38,612 bases of DNA from Magnetospirillum moscoviense (GCF_001650635.1 NZ_LWQU01000137.1:1-38612), one strand, 5' to 3'. Counted from the stretch's first letter, positions 18,287 to 28,995 are shown. The notes: generated from the letters alone by a model not told the origin. Translations and numbers: made by a program.

Positions 18287-18316
18287 TTGGCAAGGCAGGC
18301 CGACATATGGTATTTA
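18287..18316 (+). promoter_or_regulatory. Putative promoter of rpiB-glyA
   Basis: TTGGCA at 18287-18292 and TATTTA at 18311-18316 are 18 bp apart, giving a start near 18323 and a leader of about 30 nt. It lies in the 340-bp gap between the mucR and rpiB start codons; nothing else in that gap looks like a gene. Confidence 0.4.
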
Positions 18317-18352
18317 GCGGCGGCAATGCATGACAGGTTCGGACGGATGGAA

Positions 18353-18790
18353 ATGACGCAGGAAATCATCGCTTTGGCTTCGGATCACGGCGGCATCGAA
18401 ATGAAGACGATGCTGCGCCAGATTCTCCAGGACAAGGGCTGCGCAATTCTCGATCTCGGCACCCACGATTCGTCGTCGGTCGATTATCCCGATTACGCCA
18501 AGGCGATGGCCGACGCGCTGAAGGATGGCCGCGCCAGCCGGGGCATCTTGATGTGCGGCACCGGCATCGGCATCTCGATCGCCGCCAACCGCCATCGCCA
18601 TGTCCGCGCCGCCCTGGTGCACGACGCCTATGGCGCCCGGATGTGCCGCCAGCACAATGACGCCAACGTGTTGGTGCTGGGCGGGCGCACCATGGGGCCG
18701 GAAGTGGCCCGCGAATGCGTCGAGATCTTCCTTGCCACCGAATTCGAAGGCGGGCGCCATGCTCGTCGGGTCGCCAAGCTTGGCGATTGA
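18353..18790 (+). CDS. rpiB: Ribose-5-phosphate isomerase B
   Basis: RpiB interconverts ribose-5-phosphate and ribulose-5-phosphate; the product feeds purine, riboflavin and histidine synthesis. The 145-residue protein has [10 protein letters not shown] at the start, [12 protein letters not shown], the catalytic Cys in [17 protein letters not shown], and [24 protein letters not shown] prefer the ATG at 18353 because GGACGG lies 6 bp before it; the ATG at 18347 would add two residues. glyA follows after 31 bp, an alphaproteobacterial arrangement. Confidence 0.94.
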   Translation: MTQEIIALASDHGGIEMKTMLRQILQDKGCAILDLGTHDSSSVDYPDYAKAMADALKDGRASRGILMCGTGIGISIAANRHRHVRAALVHDAYGARMCRQHNDANVLVLGGRTMGPEVARECVEIFLATEFEGGRHARRVAKLGD

Positions 18791-18821
18791 AGCAAAAACC
18801 TCCCCTGACGAAAGATTCCCG

Positions 18822-20105
18822 ATGTCCAGCACCTCCACCGAGCCTTTCTTTCGCACTTCCCTGGCCGACCGCGACCCCGACGTGTTCGCCGCCGTCGGCA
18901 AGGAACTGAAGCGTCAGCAGGACCAGATCGAACTGATCGCGTCCGAGAACATCGTGTCGCGGGCCGTGCTGGAAGCGCAAGGGTCGGTGCTGACCAATAA
19001 GTATGCCGAAGGCTATCCCGGCAAGCGCTATTACGGCGGCTGCGAGTTCGTCGATATCGTCGAGCAGCTGGCCATCGAGCGGGCCTGCAAGATGTTCGGC
19101 TGCTCTTATGCCAACGTCCAGCCCAGCTCGGGCTCGCAGGCCAACCAGGGCGTCTTCATGGCGCTGGTCCAGCCCGGCGACACCATCATGGGCATGAGCC
19201 TCGCCGCCGGCGGCCACCTGACCCACGGCGCGCCGCCCAACCAGTCGGGCAAGTGGTTCAAGGCGGTGCAGTACGGTGTGCGCCTGCAAGATTCCCAGAT
19301 CGATTTCGATGAGGTCGAGGCCCTGGCCCGCGAGCACAAGCCGAAGCTGATCATCGCCGGCGGCTCGGCCTATCCGCGCGTCATCGACTTCGCCCGCTTC
19401 CGCAAGATCGCCGATGAAGTCGGCGCGCTGTTCATGGTCGATATGGCCCACTTCGCCGGTCTGGTCGCCGGCGGGGTCTATCCCAACCCGTTCCCGCACG
19501 CCCATGTGGTGACCACCACCACCCACAAGACCCTGCGCGGCCCGCGCGGCGGCATGATCCTGGCCAATGACGAGGCGCTGGGCAAGAAGATCAACTCGGC
19601 GATCTTCCCCGGCATCCAGGGCGGCCCGCTGATGCATGTCATCGCCGGCAAGGCGGTGGCCTTCGGCGAGGCGCTGCAGCCGGAATTCAAGCTTTATGCC
19701 CGTCAGGTGGTCGATAATGCCCGCGCCCTGGCCGACACCTTGGTCCGTCGCGGCCTGGCCATCGTCTCGGGCGGCACCGATTCGCACCTGATGCTGGTCG
19801 ATCTGCGCCCGAAGAAGCTGACCGGCAAGGCCGCCGAGGCCAGCCTGGAACATGCCGGCATGACCTGCAACAAGAACGGCATCCCGTTCGATCCGGAAAA
19901 GCCGACCATCACCTCGGGCGTTCGCCTGGGGACCCCGGCCGGCACCACCCGCGGCTTCGGAGTGGCCGAGTTCACCAAGATCGGCGAGCTGATCGGCGAC
20001 GTCCTGGACGGCCTGGCCGCCAGCCCCGACGACAATTCGGCGGCCGAGGCCAAGGCCCGGGCGGAAGTGGCGGAGCTGTGCCGCCGTTTCCCGATCTATT
20101 CGTAA
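18822..20105 (+). CDS. glyA: Serine hydroxymethyltransferase
   Basis: GlyA converts serine and tetrahydrofolate to glycine and methylene-tetrahydrofolate. The 427-residue PLP enzyme has the N-terminal [20 protein letters not shown], then [15 protein letters not shown], and the PLP lysine K236 in [14 protein letters not shown]. The C-terminus has [15 protein letters not shown]. Length is normal. The frame is open well upstream across rpiB, but the family start [14 protein letters not shown] and conservation place the ATG at 18822; its Shine-Dalgarno is weak. nrdR begins 63 bp downstream. Confidence 0.97.
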   Translation: MSSTSTEPFFRTSLADRDPDVFAAVGKELKRQQDQIELIASENIVSRAVLEAQGSVLTNKYAEGYPGKRYYGGCEFVDIVEQLAIERACKMFGCSYANVQPSSGSQANQGVFMALVQPGDTIMGMSLAAGGHLTHGAPPNQSGKWFKAVQYGVRLQDSQIDFDEVEALAREHKPKLIIAGGSAYPRVIDFARFRKIADEVGALFMVDMAHFAGLVAGGVYPNPFPHAHVVTTTTHKTLRGPRGGMILANDEALGKKINSAIFPGIQGGPLMHVIAGKAVAFGEALQPEFKLYARQVVDNARALADTLVRRGLAIVSGGTDSHLMLVDLRPKKLTGKAAEASLEHAGMTCNKNGIPFDPEKPTITSGVRLGTPAGTTRGFGVAEFTKIGELIGDVLDGLAASPDDNSAAEAKARAEVAELCRRFPIYS

Positions 20106-20168
20106 GCGATTGAACCGTCGGCGGCAGCCTCGCGACGGGGCGCCGCCGGATCGGGAAGGGGGGAATGC

Positions 20169-20636
20169 ATGCGCTGTCCGTTTTGTGGTCACGACGATAC
20201 CCAGGTGAAGGATTCTCGGCCGACCGAGGATAACTCGGCCATTCGCCGCCGCCGGTCCTGCCCGGCCTGCGGCTCGCGTTTCACCACCTTCGAGCGGGTG
20301 CAGATCCGCGACCTGGTGGTGGTCAAGAAGGATGGCGTGCGCGTCCCCTTCGACCGCGAGAAGCTGGTCAAATCCCTGCGCATCGCGCTGAGGAAGCGCC
20401 CGGTCGACGAGGATCAGATCGAACGCATCGTCAACGGCATCCATCGCCGCCTGGAAAGCATGGGCGAGAACGAGGTGCCGTCGAAATATGTCGGCGAGCT
20501 GGTGATGGACGTGCTGATGGACCTCGACAAGGTCGCCTATGTCCGCTACGCCTCGGTCTATCGCAATTTCCGCGAAGCCAAGGACTTCGAGGATTTCCTG
20601 GGAAAGATGGTGGTCGGTGGCATCGACGACGACTGA
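20169..20636 (+). CDS. nrdR: Transcriptional repressor NrdR
   Basis: NrdR represses ribonucleotide reductase genes, sensing ATP/dATP. The 155-residue product has an N-terminal zinc ribbon with Cys pairs MRCPFC and [12 protein letters not shown], then an ATP-cone domain starting [16 protein letters not shown] and ending [23 protein letters not shown] precedes the ATG. Its end overlaps the start of ribD by 20 nt, and nrdR next to ribD is a widespread arrangement. No NrdR box pair was seen in this window. Confidence 0.97.
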   Translation: MRCPFCGHDDTQVKDSRPTEDNSAIRRRRSCPACGSRFTTFERVQIRDLVVVKKDGVRVPFDREKLVKSLRIALRKRPVDEDQIERIVNGIHRRLESMGENEVPSKYVGELVMDVLMDLDKVAYVRYASVYRNFREAKDFEDFLGKMVVGGIDDD

Positions 20637-21729
20637 CCTCGACAGGGCCCACATGCGGGCCGCGCTGGCTTTGGCTCGGCGCGGCCTTGGCAATGTCTGG
20701 CCCAATCCGGCGGTCGGCTGCGTCATCGCCCATGGCGGGCGGGTGGTCGGGCGCGGCTGGACCCAACCGGGCGGGCGCCCCCATGCCGAGACCGAGGCGC
20801 TGGCCATGGCCGGTTCCGACGCCCGCGGCGCCACCGCCTTCGTCACCCTGGAACCTTGTTCCCATCACGGCAAGACCCCGCCCTGTGCCGACGCCTTGAT
20901 CGCCGCCGGCATTTCCCGGGTGGTGGTGGCGACCGAAGATCCCGACCCCAGGGTGTCCGGGCGCGGCCTGGCGCGGCTGCGCGAGGCCGGGCTTGATGTC
21001 ATCACCGGAATCTGCGAGGCCGAGGCCCGTGACCTGAACGCCGGATTCTTCCTGAAGATCCGCGAGGGCCGGCCGGAAGTGACCTTGAAGCTGGCCACCT
21101 CTCTGGATGGCCGCATCGCCACCCATGGCGGCGAAAGCCGCTGGATCACCGGAGATTCCGCCCGCCAGGCGGCCCATCTGTTGCGGGCCGAGACCGACGC
21201 CATCATGGTCGGCAGCGGCACCGCCCTGATCGACGATCCCGAACTGACCTGCCGTTTGCCCGGCCTGGAAGAACGTTCGCCGGTCCGCGTGGTGGTCGAT
21301 GGCCGCCTGCGCCTGCCGCTGACCAGCCGGCTGGTGGCCACCGCCAACGAGGTGCCGTGCTGGGTGCTGACCCTGGATGGCTGCGACGCCAACCGCCGCG
21401 CCGTCTATGAAGAAGCCGGCGTGGACGTTGTCGAGGTGCCGGAAGGCCCCGATCATACCGTCGATCTGGGCGCCGCCCTGATGATCCTGGCCGAAAGCGG
21501 CATCACCCGCGTCCTGGTGGAAGGCGGCGCCCACCTGACGGCGGCGCTGTTGCGGGCCAAGCTGGTGGACCGGCTGGTGTGGTTCCGGGCGCCGCGGATG
21601 ATCGGCGGCGACGGTCTGGCCGCCGCCGTCGGCTTCGGAATCGATCATCTGGCGCAGACGCCGCGCTTCGAGATGACCGAATCCCGGTCCGTCGGGGCCG
21701 ATCGGGTTGAATTCTACAAAGTCCTCTAA
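20617..21729 (+). CDS. ribD: Bifunctional riboflavin deaminase-reductase RibD
   Basis: RibD carries out the deaminase and reductase steps after GTP ring opening. The 370-residue product has an N-terminal deaminase domain with zinc ligands in HAETEAL and [11 protein letters not shown]. The C-terminal reductase domain begins near [24 protein letters not shown] and contains [13 protein letters not shown]. No ATG precedes the conserved [22 protein letters not shown] at a suitable distance, so I propose GTG 20617, inside nrdR; ATG 20653 is an alternative but would trim conserved residues. It is the first rib gene of the run ribD-ribE-ribBX-ribH. Confidence 0.92.
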   Translation: MASTTTDLDRAHMRAALALARRGLGNVWPNPAVGCVIAHGGRVVGRGWTQPGGRPHAETEALAMAGSDARGATAFVTLEPCSHHGKTPPCADALIAAGISRVVVATEDPDPRVSGRGLARLREAGLDVITGICEAEARDLNAGFFLKIREGRPEVTLKLATSLDGRIATHGGESRWITGDSARQAAHLLRAETDAIMVGSGTALIDDPELTCRLPGLEERSPVRVVVDGRLRLPLTSRLVATANEVPCWVLTLDGCDANRRAVYEEAGVDVVEVPEGPDHTVDLGAALMILAESGITRVLVEGGAHLTAALLRAKLVDRLVWFRAPRMIGGDGLAAAVGFGIDHLAQTPRFEMTESRSVGADRVEFYKVL

Positions 21730-21744
21730 CGGAGTTGGCGTTCG

Positions 21745-22338
21745 ATGTTCACCGGTATCGTGACCGATTTGGCGCAGGTTCGCCGGGTGGTGAAGGGGGC
21801 GGGGCAGGAATCCCGCTTCGAGATCAACACCGCCTATGACACCGCCACCATCGCCATCGGCGCCTCGATCGCCCATAACGGCGTGTGCCTGACGGTCATC
21901 GAGACCGGGCCGGGCTGGTACGCCATCGAGGCCTCGGCCGAGACCCTGTCCAAGACCACCCTGGGCGACTGGGCCGAGGGAACCCGCATCAACCTCGAAC
22001 GCGCCATGTGCATCGGCGACGAGCTGGGCGGCCATATCGTCTCGGGCCATGTCGACGGCGTCGCCCGCGTGGTGTCGATCACCCCCGAGAACCAGTCCAT
22101 GCGCTTCGTCTTCGAGGCGCCGGCCGAGCTGGCCAAGTTCGTCGCCCCCAAGGGCTCGGTGGCTTTGGACGGCGTTTCCCTGACTGTCAACGAGGTTGAC
22201 GGCCGGAATTTCGGCATCAATGTCATCCCCCATACCCAATCGGTCACCACTTTCGGGCAGTTGCAAGTCGGCAGCCGTGTGAATATGGAAATCGACATGC
22301 TCGCGCGCTATGTTGCCCGCCTGCTTGAGAAGGAATGA
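21745..22338 (+). CDS. ribE: Riboflavin synthase alpha chain
   Basis: Riboflavin synthase joins two lumazine molecules to give riboflavin. The 197-residue product shows the duplicated fold of the family, with MFTGIVTDLAQV at the start, SIAHNGVCLTVI, GGHIVSGHVDGVARV, and the second half SVALDGVSLTVNEVDG and VNMEIDMLARYVARLL. CGGAG lies upstream of the ATG. The gap after ribD is 15 bp and only 4 bp separate its stop from the ribBX start, so the genes are almost certainly cotranscribed. Confidence 0.96.
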   Translation: MFTGIVTDLAQVRRVVKGAGQESRFEINTAYDTATIAIGASIAHNGVCLTVIETGPGWYAIEASAETLSKTTLGDWAEGTRINLERAMCIGDELGGHIVSGHVDGVARVVSITPENQSMRFVFEAPAELAKFVAPKGSVALDGVSLTVNEVDGRNFGINVIPHTQSVTTFGQLQVGSRVNMEIDMLARYVARLLEKE

Positions 22339-22342
22339 GCCG

Positions 22343-23464
22343 GTGGTTTCCGAATATCATCAGTACCTGTCTTCGATCGACGAGATCATCGACGAGGCCC
22401 GCCAGGGCCGCATGTTCATCCTGGTCGATGACGAGGACCGCGAGAACGAGGGCGATCTGGTCATTCCGGCCCAGATGGCAACGCCCGACGCCATCAATTT
22501 CATGGCCAAGTTCGGTCGCGGCCTGATCTGTCTGTCGCTGACCCGGTCCCGCTGCGAGCAATTGAACCTGCGGCCGATGAGCGGGGACAACGGCACCCGC
22601 ATGCAGACCGCCTTCACCGTGTCGATCGAGGCGCGCGAAGGGGTGACCACCGGCATTTCCGCCGCCGACCGCGCCCGCACCGTCCAGGTCGCCATCGACC
22701 CGGAAAAGGGCCAGGGCGACATCGTCACCCCCGGCCACGTCTTCCCGCTGATGGCCCGCGAGGGCGGCGTGCTGGTGCGCGCCGGCCATACCGAGGCCGC
22801 GGTCGATATCTCGCGCCTGGCCGGTCTCAACCCGTCCGGCGTGATCTGCGAGATCATGAACGACGACGGCACCATGGCCCGCCTGCCCGATCTGGTGAAG
22901 TTCGCGCAGGAACACAATCTGAAGATCGCCACCATCGCCGACCTGATCGCCTATCGCCGTCGCCACGACAAGATCGTGCGGCGCGAGCTGGAGACCCCGT
23001 TCCATTCCAAATGGGGCGGCGACTGGCGCATGGTGGTCTATGTCAACCAGGTGGCTTACGCCGAGCATATCGCCCTGGTGAAGGGCGACATCGCCGGCGG
23101 CGGCGACGAGCCGGTGCTGGTGCGCGTCCATGCCGTCAACATCCTGGACGACGTGCTGGGCGACCAGGGCTCGGGCAAGGCCGGTCAGCTCCATTCCGCC
23201 ATGGAAACGATCGCCGCCAAGGGCCGCGGCATCATCGTGCTGGTGCGCGAGCCGCGCCCGACCAGCCTGTCCGACCGGGTCCGCGCCCAGCTGGATTCCA
23301 AGCCGGCCCCGGTCGAACTGCGCGATTACGGCGTCGGCGCCCAGATCCTGCTGGATCTTGGCGTCAGCCGCATGACCTTGCTGTCCAACACCAAGAAGAC
23401 CATCGTCGGCCTGGAAGGTTTCGGCCTCGAAGTGGTCGGCCAGCAACCCATCAACCAGGCCTAG
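22343..23464 (+). CDS. ribB: DHBP synthase with degenerate GTP cyclohydrolase II domain (RibBX type)
   Basis: The N-terminal domain (about residues 1-205) is 3,4-dihydroxy-2-butanone-4-phosphate synthase, which makes the four-carbon riboflavin precursor from ribulose-5-phosphate. Its motifs are intact: VDDEDRENEGDLV, GVTTGISAADRARTV, RAGHTEAAVD and GVICEIMNDDG. The C-terminal domain has the cyclohydrolase II outline, but the zinc-binding Cys triplet is missing: the place of RVHSE-x-GD-x-C-x-C reads RVHAVNILDDVLGDQGSG. GTP ring opening is therefore unlikely and a true RibA should be encoded elsewhere. The start is GTG 22343, with AAGGA about 8 bp upstream. Confidence 0.92.
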   Translation: MVSEYHQYLSSIDEIIDEARQGRMFILVDDEDRENEGDLVIPAQMATPDAINFMAKFGRGLICLSLTRSRCEQLNLRPMSGDNGTRMQTAFTVSIEAREGVTTGISAADRARTVQVAIDPEKGQGDIVTPGHVFPLMAREGGVLVRAGHTEAAVDISRLAGLNPSGVICEIMNDDGTMARLPDLVKFAQEHNLKIATIADLIAYRRRHDKIVRRELETPFHSKWGGDWRMVVYVNQVAYAEHIALVKGDIAGGGDEPVLVRVHAVNILDDVLGDQGSGKAGQLHSAMETIAAKGRGIIVLVREPRPTSLSDRVRAQLDSKPAPVELRDYGVGAQILLDLGVSRMTLLSNTKKTIVGLEGFGLEVVGQQPINQA

Positions 23465-23476
23465 GGGAGGGTGCCC

Positions 23477-23929
23477 GTGACCCATATCCTGATCCTGGAA
23501 GCCCGCTTCTACGACCATCTGGCCGACATGCTGCTGGACGGCGCCAAGCAGGCGCTGGCCCAGGGCGGCGCCACTTGCGACGTGCTGACCGTTCCCGGCG
23601 TGCTGGAAATCCCGGCCTGCCTGGAAATGGCGGTGGCGGCGCAAGGGCGCGACCCGTCGGCCCGGCGCTATGACGGCTATGTCGTCCTGGGGACGGCGAT
23701 TCGCGGTGAAAGCGATCATTACGATCATGTGTGCACGGAAAGCATGCGTGGATGCTGCGATTTATCCCTGCGTTATCATCTGGCGCTGGGCAACGGCATC
23801 CTGACGGTGCACAACGAGGCCCAGGCCTTGAAGCGGGCCGACCCGACCCGCAAGAATATCGGTGGCATGGCGGCCAGGGCCTGTCTGCGCATGCTCGACA
23901 TCAAACGCCAACTGAAACTGGACCAATGA
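23477..23929 (+). CDS. ribH: 6,7-dimethyl-8-ribityllumazine synthase
   Basis: RibH joins the ribB product to the RibD product to form lumazine. The 150-residue protein has ILEARFYDHLADMLLDGA, a VPGVLEIP segment lining the active site, GESDHYDHVCTES with the conserved His, and LGNGILTVHNEAQAL. GGGGAGG at 23464-23470 lies 6 bp before GTG 23477, which I prefer over GTG 23471. The stop codon overlaps the nusB start as ATGA, so the two are translationally coupled. Confidence 0.95.
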   Translation: MTHILILEARFYDHLADMLLDGAKQALAQGGATCDVLTVPGVLEIPACLEMAVAAQGRDPSARRYDGYVVLGTAIRGESDHYDHVCTESMRGCCDLSLRYHLALGNGILTVHNEAQALKRADPTRKNIGGMAARACLRMLDIKRQLKLDQ

Positions 23930-24414
23930 GCAAGTCACCCGCGCGCAGCCCCAATCCGGGCGCCGCCCGTCGTTCCGCCGGCCGCTTGGCCGCGGTTCAG
24001 GCGCTTTACTCGATGGAAATCGGCGACGACAGCGTCGCCCAGGCGCTGGACCATCTGCGCGAGCGGGTCGAGGGCGAGCCGCGCGGCGGCATGGCCCAAC
24101 CCGATCTGGATCTGGCCACCTTCCTGATCACCGGCGTCGCCGCCGACGGCGCCGAGCTTGACCGTCTGATCGGGGCGGCGCTGACGCGGGATTGGACGGT
24201 GGACCGCCTGGAAGCGGTGTTGCGGGCCATCTTGCGGGCCGGTTCGCTGGAACTGAAGATGCGGCCGCAGACCCCGACCCGGGTGGCGATTTCCGAATAT
24301 GTCGATGTCGCCCACGCCTTCTATTCCGGTCCCGAACCGGGCCTGGTCAATGCCGTGCTGGACAAGGTCGCCCGCGCGGTGCGGCCCGACGAGTTCGCCA
24401 AGGGCGGCGCCTAG
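23926..24414 (+). CDS. nusB: Transcription antitermination factor NusB
   Basis: NusB is an RNA-binding protein that, with NusE, supports antitermination at rRNA operons. The 162-residue helical protein has the N-terminal RRSAGRLAAVQALYSMEIG and the C-terminal AILRAGSLELKMRPQTPTRV, ISEYVDVAHAF and GLVNAVLDKVAR. A basic tail at the start (SPARSPNPGAARR) precedes the fold. The ATG overlaps the ribH stop. The ribH-nusB-thiL order is conserved across proteobacteria. Confidence 0.95.
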   Translation: MSKSPARSPNPGAARRSAGRLAAVQALYSMEIGDDSVAQALDHLRERVEGEPRGGMAQPDLDLATFLITGVAADGAELDRLIGAALTRDWTVDRLEAVLRAILRAGSLELKMRPQTPTRVAISEYVDVAHAFYSGPEPGLVNAVLDKVARAVRPDEFAKGGA

Positions 24415-24442
24415 GCCGACCCTGGGTCCAAAGGGGGCGAGC

Positions 24443-25441
24443 GTGAGCACTCAGCCTGACGAATTCGCCCTGATCGCCGAATTGTTTGCCCCGCTGGCCG
24501 CGTCCTATCCCGGTGCGCTGGGCCTGACCGACGACGCCGCCTTGCTGGAGGTGCCGGACGGTCAGCAATTGGTGGTCACCGTCGATGCGATGGTCGCCGG
24601 CGTGCATTTCCTGCCCGACGATCCGCCGGATCTGGTCGCCCGCAAGCTGATCCGCGTCAATCTGTCCGATCTGGCCGCCAAGGGGGCGGTGCCCTTCGCC
24701 GTGCTGCTGGCGGCATCCTTCCCGACCGATGTGTCAATGGCGTGGTTGACAACCTTCGCCGCCGGGCTGAAGCAGGATGTGGAAAGTTACGCCATCGCCC
24801 TGATCGGCGGCGACACCGTATCGACGCCCGGTCCGCTGACCCTGTCGCTGACCGCCTTCGGCCGGGTCGAGGCGGGCAGGGCGCTGTTGCGCCGTCACGC
24901 CCAGGTCGGCGACCGCCTGTGGGTCAGCGGTACCATCGGTGACGGCGCGCTGGGGCTGCTGGCGGCGCAAGGGGGGCTGCTGGACCTCTCGGCCGAACAT
25001 CGGGACGCCCTAGCCGATCGCTACCGGCTGCCGCGTCCGCGCAGCCTTTTGGGGCCCAGGCTGGTCGGCGTGGCCCGGGCAGCGATGGACGTGTCCGACG
25101 GGCTGGTCCAGGATCTCGGCCATTTGTGCCGGGCGTCCGGCGTCGGCGCTGTGGTCGAGGCGGACAAGGTGCCGCTGTCGGCGGCGGCCCGCGCCGTGGT
25201 CGCGGCCGATCAATCGCGACTTGCCACGGTGCTGACCGGCGGCGATGATTACGAACTTCTGTTCACCGCTCCTCGGGAAGGAACCGATCTCTTGCTGACG
25301 CTTGCCCGCGAGACCGACACGTCGCTGACCGAGATCGGGTGCATCACCGCCGGCACGGGCGTCACCGTCCTGGACCGAGACGGCCAGGCCGTTCTTCTGC
25401 CCCGGCAGGGCTGGCGCCATTTCCGGGGTGAACCGGCATGA
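24443..25441 (+). CDS. thiL: Thiamine-monophosphate kinase
   Basis: ThiL phosphorylates thiamine monophosphate to the diphosphate cofactor. The 332-residue product has FALIAELFAPLA and LGLTDDAALL with metal-binding Asp residues near the start. It also has VTVDAMVAGVHFLP, RVNLSDLAAKGAVP, IGGDTVSTPGPL, AMDVSDGLVQDLGHL and GGDDYELLFTAP. The start is GTG 24443, with AAGGGGG 7 bp upstream; the frame is open further but overlaps nusB. Its stop overlaps the ATG of the next gene (ATGA). Confidence 0.95.
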   Translation: MSTQPDEFALIAELFAPLAASYPGALGLTDDAALLEVPDGQQLVVTVDAMVAGVHFLPDDPPDLVARKLIRVNLSDLAAKGAVPFAVLLAASFPTDVSMAWLTTFAAGLKQDVESYAIALIGGDTVSTPGPLTLSLTAFGRVEAGRALLRRHAQVGDRLWVSGTIGDGALGLLAAQGGLLDLSAEHRDALADRYRLPRPRSLLGPRLVGVARAAMDVSDGLVQDLGHLCRASGVGAVVEADKVPLSAAARAVVAADQSRLATVLTGGDDYELLFTAPREGTDLLLTLARETDTSLTEIGCITAGTGVTVLDRDGQAVLLPRQGWRHFRGEPA

Positions 25442-25905
25442 TCCGCCTGCTGTTCATCGTCCTCGCCTTCCTGATCATGGTCGGCGGCCTGATCGGCGGC
25501 CTGTATTTCTGGGGCATCGACCCCTTGGACAAGTTCAATCAGTTGGTCGGCAACGCTCCGGCCGACCCCAACGCGCCAAAGGTGCCGGCGGTGACCCCGC
25601 CCAGCTTTGTCGAATTCGGCATTCTGATCGTTCCGGTTGTGCAGGACCGCGAGGTCAAGAAACAGGCCGAGATGATCATCAAGCTTGAAGTCCCGTACGA
25701 GAAAAAAGAAAAGGTCGCGCAGAACCTGCCGCGACTGCAAAGCGCCTTCTTGCAGGAAATGATGTCGTTTCTTCCCGGCCATTTGCGCAATCAGCCGCAA
25801 TTGGATCACGCCGCCATCCAGCGCCGTCTGCAATATCAGGCTGACAAGGTGCTTGGTGCCGGCATGGTCAAGGATGTCTTGATCGAGCAATCGACGGTAA
25901 AATGA
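25438..25905 (+). CDS. Single-pass membrane protein, weakly FliL-like
   Basis: A 155-residue protein with one N-terminal membrane helix (about residues 3-26), a Pro/Ala-rich linker (about 38-55) and a soluble domain that should be periplasmic. The domain has EVKKQAEMIIKLEVP followed by helices and ends AGMVKDVLIEQSTVK. That order, with a final strand ending in a short polar tail, recalls FliL of the flagellar motor, but the similarity is weak and I do not assign it. It is coupled to thiL by ATGA. I know no firm function. Confidence 0.75.
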   Translation: MIRLLFIVLAFLIMVGGLIGGLYFWGIDPLDKFNQLVGNAPADPNAPKVPAVTPPSFVEFGILIVPVVQDREVKKQAEMIIKLEVPYEKKEKVAQNLPRLQSAFLQEMMSFLPGHLRNQPQLDHAAIQRRLQYQADKVLGAGMVKDVLIEQSTVK

Positions 25906-25914
25906 CGCCGGGTC

Positions 25915-25983
25915 GCAATTGTCATTGAATTAGTAAATTCTTATAATTGCGAAGAACCTTTCAAATCGGTAGCAATCGATTGC
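25915..25983 (+). promoter_or_regulatory. Strong promoter and inverted repeats upstream of hppA
   Basis: TTGTCA at 25919-25924 and TATAAT at 25942-25947 are 17 bp apart, the closest match to the sigma-70 consensus in the window. GCAATT at 25915-25920 and AATTGC at 25945-25950 bracket it as an inverted repeat. A perfect palindrome, GCAATCGATTGC, lies at 25972-25983, about 20 bp after the predicted start near 25954. The leader to the hppA ATG would be about 155 nt. Confidence 0.7.
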
Positions 25984-26108
25984 ATAAGGTCCGGTCTTCT
26001 GGCAGCTTTTCAGCCGCTTGCGTTGTCCTCCATGCTTGATCCGACACGTTACGCCGGTTGCATCCAGGGCGCGAAAGTCAATAAAGCTGCTCAGGGGATC
26101 GAAACAAC

Positions 26109-28187
<2,079 letters not shown>

Positions 28188-28207
28188 TCATCAGGTTTTG
28201 AAACAAG

Positions 28208-28240
28208 AAACCCCGGTCGGAAACGACCGGGGTTTTTTGT
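28208..28240 (+). terminator. Rho-independent terminator of hppA
   Basis: AAACCCCGGTCG (28208-28219), tetraloop GAAA and CGACCGGGGTTT (28224-28235) form a 12-bp stem. It is followed by more T residues (TTTGTT), 20 bp after the hppA stop. Confidence 0.9.
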
Positions 28241-28332
28241 TGTCTTGGATGGTCGTGCGGGAATTTAACCCGACAGCACCGGAGGTGACCTGGGCGGAGT
28301 CCGGGGCGTGAAGTCCGTGCCGGTGGGTGAGG

Positions 28333-28446
28333 AAAATTCAATTCACCACAGGCACAGAGGCACAGAGGGGATTTTCGTGGGGCAACCCTGTCGCCACGGG
28401 TCGGACACCTCTGTGCCTCTGTGTCTCTGTGGTTCAACAAAATTTC
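28333..28446. repeat. Dispersed-type imperfect inverted repeat (CACAGAGG element)
   Basis: The left arm CACCACAGGCACAGAGG (28344-28360) plus CACAGAGG (28361-28368) is complementary to the right arm at 28408-28434, with a 2-nt gap. About 39 bp separate the arms, and A/T-rich flanks (AAAATTCAA and its counterpart) extend the match. The arms carry short internal repeats of CACAGAGG. It fills the 338-bp gap between hppA and bamE together with the hppA terminator; I see no gene in the rest of that gap. Confidence 0.65.
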
Positions 28447-28525
28447 ACGCCGCAGCATGCCCGAAGGTGATCCAAGCCTGGCCATGACGGATGGGGGGAA
28501 CTGCCCCTATCAAAGGCCCGACGCT

Positions 28526-28975
28526 CTACTTCGCCGCCGAATCCTTCGAGAAGCGGCCGACATTGCCGACCACCTGTTCCAGGATCGACAATTCCTTGCC
28601 GGCGGTCGGGGTCTCGCGGTCGACCACCTCGACCACCTGGCCGTCTTCCATGTTGCGGGTGGTCACGCTTTTGACCAATCCTGCGCGGTCGAAGGTGATG
28701 CTGATGGCCTGACGCTCGACGAATTTCGGCTTGAAGAAGGCCACCGTCTCCGACTTGGCGGAAACGTACTGCCAGCTTTCATCGCCGTAATTGAGGGTGG
28801 CCGACGGCGAGCCCAACAGGGCCTGCACATCCTCGCGGGTGGACTTGCCCGGCTTGATGGCGGCCAATTCCTCGGCCTGGGGCAGGTGACCGCGATTATC
28901 GACGGTCTTGGTGCAAGACGCCGCCACCACCGAAAGGCTCGCGACGATAACAAGGGTGCTGATCGGATTCTTCAT
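28526..28975 (-). CDS. bamE: Outer membrane assembly lipoprotein BamE (SmpA/OmlA family)
   Basis: BamE is a small lipoprotein of the beta-barrel assembly machine. The 149-residue product has a lipoprotein signal ending VVAASC, with acylated Cys21. The SmpA/OmlA domain is marked by IKPGKSTREDVQALLGSPS and DESWQYVSAKSE, then ITFDRAGLVKSV. The ATG at 28975 has AAGGTC upstream and begins a proper signal peptide; an ATG 21 bp earlier would lengthen it. It diverges from the CBP3-like gene, as in other Rhodospirillales. Confidence 0.92.
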   Translation of the reverse strand: MKNPISTLVIVASLSVVAASCTKTVDNRGHLPQAEELAAIKPGKSTREDVQALLGSPSATLNYGDESWQYVSAKSETVAFFKPKFVERQAISITFDRAGLVKSVTTRNMEDGQVVEVVDRETPTAGKELSILEQVVGNVGRFSKDSAAK

Positions 28976-28995
28976 GGTCGACCTTGGCCGAAGCA

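Noticed and set aside
18123-18317. Small plus-strand frame between mucR and rpiB (64 codons)
   Set aside because: No ribosome-binding site, no recognisable motif, and it overlaps the likely rpiB promoter.
20106-20168. Hairpin between glyA and nrdR (CGGCGGC at 20119-20125 and GCCGCCG at 20142-20148) as a terminator
   Set aside because: The stem is only 7 bp in a very GC-rich stretch and no T run follows.
20106-20616. FMN riboswitch ahead of the rib genes
   Set aside because: No conserved RFN-type stems were recognised, and ribD begins inside nrdR, leaving no room for a leader.
18366-20846. Long minus-strand open frame across rpiB, glyA, nrdR and ribD (826 codons)
   Set aside because: It covers several well-supported genes on the other strand, and its composition is that of a shadow frame.
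28344-28434. CRISPR-like array from repeated CACAGAGG
   Set aside because: The repeats are very short, adjacent and arranged as an inverted repeat without regular spacers.
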